Shown here: positions 45,604 through 51,133 of the stretch, in pieces
How the letters are laid out: every line of letters begins with the position of its first letter
Position numbering within the stretch: position 1 is the stretch's first letter
NCBI GenBank assembly: GCA_029865345.1
Contig: JAOUHD010000005.1
Location: forward strand, 1 to 51,133
Direction of reading: 5' to 3'
DNA from: Nitrospira sp.
Lineage (GTDB): Bacteria > Nitrospirota > Nitrospiria > Nitrospirales > Nitrospiraceae
Length of the DNA stretch: 51,133 nucleotides
Program-made: the position numbers and the translations under genes
Notes under the pieces: generated by a model
What the model was told of the DNA's origin: nothing
Seen by the model: the letters and a program-made list of their open reading frames with translations, nothing else
Database searches by the model: none

Positions 45604-46956
45604 ATGGCGATCATTGTCGGAAACAACCTAAATAACATTCTTCCTGGCACACTCTTTAGTGACATTATTGCTGGACAGGGTGGCAACGATACCTTATCTG
45701 GAGGTTCGGGGAATGACGTACTCAGGGGCGGCCTTGGTACTGACGTCCTCAACGGTGGGACCGGGACCGACACCGCCGCCTACGACAACGCCGTCCTCGA
45801 TCCGACGGGCCCCGCCGGTCCTGTCTTGACCATCGGTGCGTCAGGTGCCGTCAGGGTCAACCTCAATCTGGCAGGGTTCCAGAACACGGGAGGAGCCGGC
45901 TTTGACCAGCTCGTGAGTATTGAGAACGTCATCGGTACGGAGTTCGCTGGCGGAGACACCCTCATCGGCAATGGCGTTAATAACGTGCTCTCAGGCCTGG
46001 GTGGAAACGATTGCTTGTTAGGAAACGCCGGGAATGACACCCTCCTTGGCGGAAATGGTAATGACACGCTCAACGGTGGGGTCGGCACTGACGTGCTCAA
46101 CGGTGGGCTCGGCAGTGACACCGCTGCCTATAGCAACGGCCCCGGCTATGTTGGTGCCGTGGCTGGCGTCAATGTCAACCTCAATCTGGCAGGGTTCCAG
46201 AACACGGGGGGAGCCGGCTTTGACCAGCTCATCAGCATTGAGAACCTGGTCGGCACAAACTTTAACGACACCCTCACCGGGAACGGCGCCAATAACGTGC
46301 TCTCGGGTCTGGCGGGTAACGACCGCTTGTTTGGGAATGCGGGCAATGACACGCTCAACGGCGGCTTGGGCAATGACCTGCTCAACGGTGGGACCGGGAT
46401 CGACACCGCCGACTACAGTCACATCACCGTCTGCGGGACGACCCACTCCGGTGCAACAGCCGGCGTCAGGGTCAACCTTAATCAGCAGGGGTTTGCGCAG
46501 AACACAGTAGGGGCCGGCTTCGACACACTCCTGAGTATTGAGAACGTCACCGGCTCGATCTTCAACGACACCCTCATTGGCAATGCCGGGGCGAACGTGC
46601 TCAAAGGCGGCCTCGGCAACGATTTCCTGACCGGTGGGGCCGGCAGGGACATCCTCACCGGCGGTAGCGGCTTCGATACGTTCGACTACAATGCGGCCAG
46701 CGAGAGCTTGCCCGGTCTTCTGAGGGATGTCATCACTGATTTTGTCGGTAATGGCAATGCGGCAGGCGACCGCATCGACCTCTCCACGATCGATGCGAAT
46801 GCCTTGCTGTTCGGCAATCAGGCCTTCACTGCGGCACAACTTTCATATGCCGGCGGGATCCTGAGCGCCAACATCATCGGGACGGCACCGGCACCGGATC
46901 TCCAGATTCAGCTGCTTGGCGCCCCGGCGCTAGTCCTCAGCGACATCGTTCTGTAA
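45604..46956 (+). CDS. RTX calcium-binding repeat protein, type I secreted
   Basis: A 450-residue protein made almost wholly of glycine/aspartate-rich RTX nonapeptides (GGxGxDxLx): clusters near residues 25-60, 120-165, 235-265 and 330-360. Between them lie spacer modules of the form VNLNLAGFQNTGGAGFDQL-SIENV. There is no signal peptide. The C-terminus (FVGNGNAAGDRIDLSTIDAN and on to ALVLSDIVL) looks like a type I secretion signal. RTX repeats fold on binding Ca2+ outside the cell. No enzymatic domain is seen, so it may be a structural, adhesive or surface-layer protein. AGGAGG precedes the ATG. The exporter genes follow on the same strand. Confidence 0.93.
   Translation: MAIIVGNNLNNILPGTLFSDIIAGQGGNDTLSGGSGNDVLRGGLGTDVLNGGTGTDTAAYDNAVLDPTGPAGPVLTIGASGAVRVNLNLAGFQNTGGAGFDQLVSIENVIGTEFAGGDTLIGNGVNNVLSGLGGNDCLLGNAGNDTLLGGNGNDTLNGGVGTDVLNGGLGSDTAAYSNGPGYVGAVAGVNVNLNLAGFQNTGGAGFDQLISIENLVGTNFNDTLTGNGANNVLSGLAGNDRLFGNAGNDTLNGGLGNDLLNGGTGIDTADYSHITVCGTTHSGATAGVRVNLNQQGFAQNTVGAGFDTLLSIENVTGSIFNDTLIGNAGANVLKGGLGNDFLTGGAGRDILTGGSGFDTFDYNAASESLPGLLRDVITDFVGNGNAAGDRIDLSTIDANALLFGNQAFTAAQLSYAGGILSANIIGTAPAPDLQIQLLGAPALVLSDIVL
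45856..45912 (+). repeat. 57-bp direct repeat, copy 1
   Basis: Nearly identical to 46174-46230 (one mismatch seen), encoding VNLNLAGFQNTGG and AGFDQL. The copies are 318 bases apart, which is 106 codons, so the RTX gene has grown by in-frame duplication of a module. Confidence 0.85.
46174..46230 (+). repeat. 57-bp direct repeat, copy 2
   Basis: Second copy of the RTX module segment at 45856-45912. A third, more diverged module follows in the protein (VNLNQQGFAQNTVGAGFDTL). Confidence 0.85.
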
Positions 46957-46967
46957 GACTCGCGACG

Positions 46968-47005
46968 CCACGGAGGGCGCCCCTGTTCGGGGGCGCTCTC
47001 CGTGG
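46968..47005 (+). terminator. Strong hairpin after the RTX gene
   Basis: A 16-bp stem with one G-T pair (46968-46983 with 46990-47005), 11 bases after the stop, GC-rich and without a T-tract. It probably lowers or stops transcription from the highly expressed substrate gene into the exporter genes. Confidence 0.7.
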
Positions 47006-47116
47006 GCCGAGACGGAGGTCTATGTCCTTCATAAATTTAATTGAAGACTCGCGTGTATGAGCAGAAGCGGCCAGAGATCGTGATCATAGAGCCTGACCAC
47101 ATGGCTTGAAAGCTTT

Positions 47117-47160
47117 GCTACGATGCGCTACATACGTAGCCACATGTGACATGTTGTCAC
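47117..47160. promoter_or_regulatory. Inverted repeats before the exporter gene
   Basis: Two dyads stand 76-119 bases before the ABC transporter start: GCTACG...CGTAGC (47117-47140) and GTGACA-TGT-TGTCAC (47146-47160). The second resembles half-sites of CRP/FNR-type proteins, but the spacer is wrong for a consensus site. Confidence 0.35.
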
Positions 47161-47235
47161 TATTGGGGTCATGCGGCAAGTCACCTTTGAGAGGCCTCCG
47201 TTTCACCCTCACGGCTCCATGACCCCACAGCAACC

Positions 47236-49029
47236 ATGACGGAACCAACGATAACCACCCCAGCGACACCTCTGATCAGCGAGTCGTCCGATCTGCAACA
47301 GGCCTTGGCGGCCTGTCGTCGGTCCTTCCTGACCACCGCGTTCTTTAGCCTCTTCGTGAATCTCCTGATGCTCGTACCGGCGATCTACATGCTGGCCGTG
47401 TATGACCGGGTACTGATGAGCGGCAGTGAGTCAACGCTGCTGATGCTCACAGTCATCACAATTTTTCTCTTCCTGGTGCTCGGCGGACTCGAATGGATCC
47501 GGTCCCGGATCATGGTCGCAACGAGTGCGCGCCTCGACGAGCACCTCGGGGAACGAGTCTTTGATGCCATCTTTAGCCAATCCCTCAGCAGCGGCGGAAC
47601 GGCCGCCACGGCCCAACCCCTGACCGACCTGTTGCAGATCCGGCAATTCTTGACCGGCCCAGGGCTGCTGGCCTTTTTCGATGCGCCCTGGATCCCGATC
47701 TATGTCGGACTCATGTTCCTGTTCCATCTCTACTTCGGGGTGGTGGCGGTCCTGTCCATGCTCCTGTTGGCAGGGCTTGCGTGGTGGAATGAGCTAGCGA
47801 CCCGCACCGATCTGGCAGACGCGAACCGCGAATCGATCGAGGCGACCCAGTTCGTCCAACGCAATCTACGCAACGCCGAAGTGGTGGAGGCCATGGGGAT
47901 GTTGCCTCGCTTACGAGCACGCTGGTCTGCTCGACAGATGCAGGTGTTAGCGCTGCAAAGTCGAGCCAGCACCAAGGCCGGCCTGATCCACGCCCTGTCG
48001 CGCACCTACCGGCTGACGATTCAATCGCTCGTGTTAGGGCTGGGGGCCTATCTCGCCATCCAGAAGGCGATCTCTCCAGGGCTGGTCATCTCCGGATCCA
48101 TTCTCTTGGGGCGGGCGCTCGCGCCGCTCGACCAAATGATTGCCGGTTGGCGTGGGTTTCTTGGAGCGCGCGAGGCCTATGGGCGGCTGGATACGCTACT
48201 CCGAACCATCCCTGAACGTGCCGCCCGCATGTCATTACCACCACTACGGGGGCAGGTCACACTGGAGGACCTCGTGATCGCAGTGCCGGGTCGGAACGAG
48301 CCCATTCTGAACGGGGTAACCCTCGCGATCCAACCGGGGACGACGGTCGCGCTCATCGGACCGAGCGCGGCGGGGAAATCCACGTTAGCGCGCGCGATCC
48401 TCGGCCTATACCTTCCGGCGCGCGGACGGGTCTGTCTTGATAACGCAGACCTCCACAACTGGGATCGGACCCAGCTCGGCCAGTACTTGGGCTACCTCCC
48501 GCAAGATGTGGAATTGCTCGACGGCACCGTTGCGGAGAACATCGCGCGATTCGGTCAGATCGAGGCGGACCGTGTGGTGGAAGCCGCCCAATGGGCGGGC
48601 ATCCATGAGATGATCTTGACCTTGCCGCAGGCCTACGACACCCCACTGATCGGTCGAGGCGTTGCCCTCTCCGCCGGGCAACAGCAACGCCTCGGAATTG
48701 CCCGGGCGATCTACGGACGTCCGCGCCTGGTGGTCCTCGATGAACCCAATGCGAACCTCGACATGGCTGGGGAAGCCGCCCTCATGACAACGTTACGACT
48801 CTTACAACGGGATGGCTGTACAGTGGTGGTGGTCACGCATCGCACGAATGTGCTCCAGGCCGTGCACAAGATCGCGCTGATCGTACAGGGGAAACTGGCC
48901 CGGTATGGATCGCGTGAAGAGATCCTGGCGGCCATGGCCCAACCGCCGTCCGCGATGTCTCCACCAAGTCCGGCGGCAAACGCACGCTTGGAGCATGTCC
49001 TGCCGGTCGTTCCGGAACAAACTGTGTAA
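47236..49029 (+). CDS. Type I secretion ABC transporter, PrtD-like
   Basis: A 597-residue inner-membrane permease fused to an ATPase. The membrane part (about 30-310) lacks the N-terminal C39-like domain of HlyB, which places it in the PrtD/HasD/AprD group. The ATPase has Walker A GPSAAGKST (375-383), Q-loop YLPQDVELLDG, signature LSAGQ (478-482; LSGGQ is usual) and Walker B LVVLDEPNANLD. It should power export of the RTX protein encoded just upstream. No strong ribosome-binding site precedes the ATG at 47236. It is followed by the fusion protein and TolC genes. Confidence 0.93.
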   Translation: MTEPTITTPATPLISESSDLQQALAACRRSFLTTAFFSLFVNLLMLVPAIYMLAVYDRVLMSGSESTLLMLTVITIFLFLVLGGLEWIRSRIMVATSARLDEHLGERVFDAIFSQSLSSGGTAATAQPLTDLLQIRQFLTGPGLLAFFDAPWIPIYVGLMFLFHLYFGVVAVLSMLLLAGLAWWNELATRTDLADANRESIEATQFVQRNLRNAEVVEAMGMLPRLRARWSARQMQVLALQSRASTKAGLIHALSRTYRLTIQSLVLGLGAYLAIQKAISPGLVISGSILLGRALAPLDQMIAGWRGFLGAREAYGRLDTLLRTIPERAARMSLPPLRGQVTLEDLVIAVPGRNEPILNGVTLAIQPGTTVALIGPSAAGKSTLARAILGLYLPARGRVCLDNADLHNWDRTQLGQYLGYLPQDVELLDGTVAENIARFGQIEADRVVEAAQWAGIHEMILTLPQAYDTPLIGRGVALSAGQQQRLGIARAIYGRPRLVVLDEPNANLDMAGEAALMTTLRLLQRDGCTVVVVTHRTNVLQAVHKIALIVQGKLARYGSREEILAAMAQPPSAMSPPSPAANARLEHVLPVVPEQTV

Positions 49030-49041
49030 AGGAGTGTGCCC

Positions 49042-49071
49042 ATGTGTAGTCGACAGGTGCCCTATGTCTGA
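49042..49071 (+). CDS. Possible 9-residue leader peptide
   Basis: AAAGGAG (about 49028-49034) stands seven bases before an ATG that opens MCSRQVPYV and stops at TGA 49069-49071. That stop overlaps the start region of the fusion protein (ATG 49064) in another frame. This is the best ribosome-binding site in the junction, so it may couple translation. A one-base sequencing error fusing it to the fusion protein is the alternative. Confidence 0.4.
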   Translation: MCSRQVPYV

Positions 49072-50404
49072 GTTATTGCTCGACGCGCCACGTCACAGCT
49101 TGAGCGACGACCGCGCGATCTGCCGGCAGGGGTTTGCGCTGGTGCTGGTGGTCTTCGGCGGATTCGGAGCGTGGGCGGCGCTGGCCCCGCTGCAGAGTGC
49201 CTCCTTGGCACCGGGGGTCATTACCGTGGAGCACTACCGGAAAACGGTGCAGCACCTGGAGGGCGGAATTATTCGAAGTCTTGTGGTGCAGGATGGGGAC
49301 TCCGTGCAGCACGACCAGGTTCTCGCGACACTGGACGATACCCAATCGCGGGCGCAGCTGGAAGTCTTGCGGGGGCAGCTCTATAGCAGGACCGCGCAGG
49401 AAGCCCGCCTGGCAGCCCAGCGCGACGGACTTCCGGTCGTACACTATCCCCCAGACTTACTCGCGCACCGAGATGACCCGCGCGTCCAGGACGCGCTGCG
49501 ATTGCAGGATCAAACATTTGCGGTGCGCCGGGTGGCGAGCGACGGTGAGCGTGCGGTGTATCGCCGACAGATCGAGCAACTGCGGGCCAAGGTGAAGGGG
49601 CTACAGGCGCAGACACTCAACCGCGATCGACTCGTGGAGTCCTACCGAGGAGAGCTTGCCGACTTCAAAAGTCTCTTAAAGGAGGGCTTCACCGAGAAAC
49701 AAAAGGTCGAGGAACTCGACCGAGCCCTGGCTCAGAGCGAGGGCCAACGAGGGCAACTGCTGTCCGATATCGCGGCGAGCGAGTTACACATGGCGGAGAT
49801 CGAACTGAAAATCCTCCAAGTGCAGAAAGACCTGCAACGGGATGTCGCCAAAGAGCTGAGCACCGTCCAGGACGAACTCTTCCAGCTCCGGGAGAAAGTG
49901 CAGTCGCTGGAGAGTCTGGTCAACCGTACCGTCATCAAGGCCCCCGTCTCCGGGATGGTCCTGGGGTTAGCCGTGCATACCATCGGGGCCGTGATCCCTC
50001 CGGGTGGGCGGTTGCTCGACATCGTCCCGCAACATCAGAAGCTCATCATCGAAGCCCAAGTCGCGCCTATCGACATTGATCGGGTCACGGTGGGACAGGT
50101 CGCGGAGGTGCGGTTCAGCGCGTTCAAGACCCGCGATGTGCCCACGATCGAGGGGACGCTGATCAGTCTCTCGGCGGATCGGATTGTGCGGGACACCAAA
50201 GAAAACACGAGCGGCGAAACCGCGTACTATCTGGCACGGGTCGCTGTCTCTCCCAAGGGCCTCGAGGCCCTGAGTGCAGCCAACCTTGAACTGGTACCGG
50301 GAATGCCCGCGGAGGTGCTCATCAAGACCGGGGCACGAACCCTGGTGCAGTATTTGATGAAGCCTCTGACCGACACCTTCACACGCGCCTTTCTCGAGGA
50401 TTGA
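49064..50404 (+). CDS. Type I secretion membrane fusion protein
   Basis: A 446-residue HlyD/PrtE-family adaptor linking the ABC transporter to TolC. It has a short cytoplasmic N-terminus, one membrane helix (about 22-45, FALVLVVFGGFGAWAAL), a lipoyl-like half motif (VQHLEGGIIRSLVVQDGD), long coiled coils (about 100-290), and the second half motif TVIKAPVSGMVLGL. It ends in a beta-barrel part with RFSAFKTRDVP and LVPGMPAEVLIKTG. The ATG at 49064 begins the usual N-terminus; a longer frame to 48905 overlaps the ABC gene. It lies 34 bases after that gene. Confidence 0.93.
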   Translation: MSELLLDAPRHSLSDDRAICRQGFALVLVVFGGFGAWAALAPLQSASLAPGVITVEHYRKTVQHLEGGIIRSLVVQDGDSVQHDQVLATLDDTQSRAQLEVLRGQLYSRTAQEARLAAQRDGLPVVHYPPDLLAHRDDPRVQDALRLQDQTFAVRRVASDGERAVYRRQIEQLRAKVKGLQAQTLNRDRLVESYRGELADFKSLLKEGFTEKQKVEELDRALAQSEGQRGQLLSDIAASELHMAEIELKILQVQKDLQRDVAKELSTVQDELFQLREKVQSLESLVNRTVIKAPVSGMVLGLAVHTIGAVIPPGGRLLDIVPQHQKLIIEAQVAPIDIDRVTVGQVAEVRFSAFKTRDVPTIEGTLISLSADRIVRDTKENTSGETAYYLARVAVSPKGLEALSAANLELVPGMPAEVLIKTGARTLVQYLMKPLTDTFTRAFLED

Positions 50405-50475
50405 GCGGAGATACGACGCGGTCTCCCGACAACCCCGACGGGTGTCCCGAAGACCACGCACAGAGCGGAGTAGAA

Positions 50476-51133
50476 ATGGGAAACCTCGTCCTTCTCGTTT
50501 TGACCCTGACGCTCCTCAGCCCGGCGGCCGAGGCGGCCGATGGGCCACCGGCCACGTTGCTGCAGCTCTACGATGTGGCCCTGGCCACCAATCCGGTCGT
50601 GGAAGGCCGGAGGTATTCCGTCGTGCAGGCCGAAGCCCAGCAGGATCAGGCGCGCAGCAAACTCTTGCCCCAAGTGTCGGCCACCGGCAACATCACGTGG
50701 AACGAATTGACCCAGGAAACCTCCACCCTTTTTACTGGGCAGACGAGAGATATCACCACGCAATATCAGGGGTTGCGCGGCGTGGTGCAGGCGCGGCAAG
50801 CGTTGTTCGATCTGGCCTCCTATCGCGCCTATGAGGGAGCCGGATTGACCGTCAAGCAGGCGGAGCAGGACTTGGATGCGACACGCATGGGGCTCGCCAC
50901 CGAACTCGTCGATCGCTACTTGGAGTTCCTGCTGGCCCATGATGAAGCGAGTTATGTGCAGAGCGAGCTGGACGTGACCGACGGGGAGATGCAGCGGATC
51001 CGTCGCCTGTACGAGCGCGCCATGGCGAAGGTCACCGATCTCTACGAGGTCGAGGCCTACGCCCAGACACTCAAAACGCGAGAACTTGAGATCCACAATG
51101 CGAAGGCGATCGCATTGGAAAAGGTACGGGAGG
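50476..51133 (+). CDS. TolC-family outer-membrane channel (3' end cut off)
   Basis: The open frame runs past the window edge; 219 codons are visible. A signal peptide (MGNLVLLVLTLTLLSPAAEA) is followed by TLLQLYDVALATNPVVEGRR, SKLLPQVSATGN, QARQALFDLASYRAYEGAG and YLEFLLAHDEASYVQSELD (quoted in parts), all typical of TolC/outer membrane efflux proteins. It completes the three-part type I secretion machine for the RTX protein. GGAG lies before the ATG, 71 bases after the fusion protein stop. Confidence 0.92.
   Translation, partial: MGNLVLLVLTLTLLSPAAEAADGPPATLLQLYDVALATNPVVEGRRYSVVQAEAQQDQARSKLLPQVSATGNITWNELTQETSTLFTGQTRDITTQYQGLRGVVQARQALFDLASYRAYEGAGLTVKQAEQDLDATRMGLATELVDRYLEFLLAHDEASYVQSELDVTDGEMQRIRRLYERAMAKVTDLYEVEAYAQTLKTRELEIHNAKAIALEKVRE

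Noticed and set aside
46018-46839. Minus-strand frame of 273 codons inside the RTX gene
   Set aside because: Its sequence mirrors the RTX repeat periodicity and reflects the repeats, not a protein.
45231-46956. CRISPR array suspected from regular repeats
   Set aside because: The repeats are coding RTX modules of unequal spacing with no constant direct repeat and spacer structure.
47145-47160. CRP/FNR-like dyad TGTGA...TCAC
   Set aside because: The spacer is seven bases instead of six, and no second feature supports a specific regulator; kept only as an unassigned inverted repeat.
50227-51096. Minus-strand frame of 289 codons at the right end
   Set aside because: It lies across the fusion protein and TolC genes, which have clear family motifs and ribosome-binding sites on the plus strand.

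Overview
The window looks like chromosomal DNA of a Gram-negative, probably Nitrospira-like (Nitrospirota) bacterium. This is inferred from gene content, not from a marker gene: an LptD outer-membrane assembly protein, a short-loop NirK-like copper protein beside an exported truncated globin and a cytochrome c, many sigma-54 activators and c-di-GMP proteins, and a type I secretion locus. No rRNA, tRNA, CRISPR array or insertion sequence was seen.

Layout. (1) 0.2-5.6 kb: cofactor and RNA-modification genes (SDR reductase, bioD, thiE, queG), an SRPBCC protein, a solitary DGQHR (DndB-like) protein and a small eight-cysteine secreted protein. (2) 6.0-8.3 kb: a periplasmic redox/NO block of NirK-like lipoprotein, exported truncated hemoglobin and monoheme cytochrome c. 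(3) 8.5-11.8 kb: a sigma-54 activator with a degenerate receiver, an HD-GYP protein, a 57-residue zinc-ribbon gene and the decayed tail of a second HD-GYP gene. (4) 12.0-14.4 kb: a GC-rich, probably acquired SEFIR/NB-ARC/TPR gene broken by one stop codon and one frameshift. (5) 14.6-21.2 kb: secreted proteins, Bcp peroxiredoxin, a TPR lipoprotein, two DUF507 proteins, a cyclophilin-like protein, an RNase H-fold exonuclease, a PP2C phosphatase and two exported proteins. (6) 21.5-29.9 kb: a signalling block headed by a 1,403-residue fusion protein, followed by a GAF histidine kinase, an NtrC-type regulator and a receiver-HD-GYP protein. (7) 29.9-40.0 kb, all on the minus strand: moaC, moaD-moaE fusion, moaA, a NicO-type metal transporter, accD, folC, lptD, trxA and recN. 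(8) 40.1-44.9 kb: a sigma-70 gene that lost its core, two alpha/beta hydrolases, a small membrane-anchored protein and a frameshifted fatty acid hydroxylase. (9) 45.6 kb to the end: an RTX repeat protein with its ABC exporter, membrane fusion protein and TolC (cut by the window edge).

How the parts fit. Blocks 3 and 6 both pair sigma-54 activators with HD-GYP c-di-GMP phosphodiesterases. The fusion protein in block 6 has two PilZ domains with intact c-di-GMP-binding motifs, so that block probably reads and degrades c-di-GMP. Block 9 is a self-contained secretion system with its substrate upstream. The moa genes supply molybdenum cofactor.

The most unusual object is the protein at 21499-25710: receiver, PAS, degenerate kinase, two PilZ domains, a LuxD-like acyltransferase fold whose catalytic residues appear to be lost, and a SAM methyltransferase, all in one chain. 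Several genes are broken (SEFIR gene, HD-GYP tail, sigma factor, hydroxylase). Two of the frameshifts lie in short G/C runs and could be sequencing errors.
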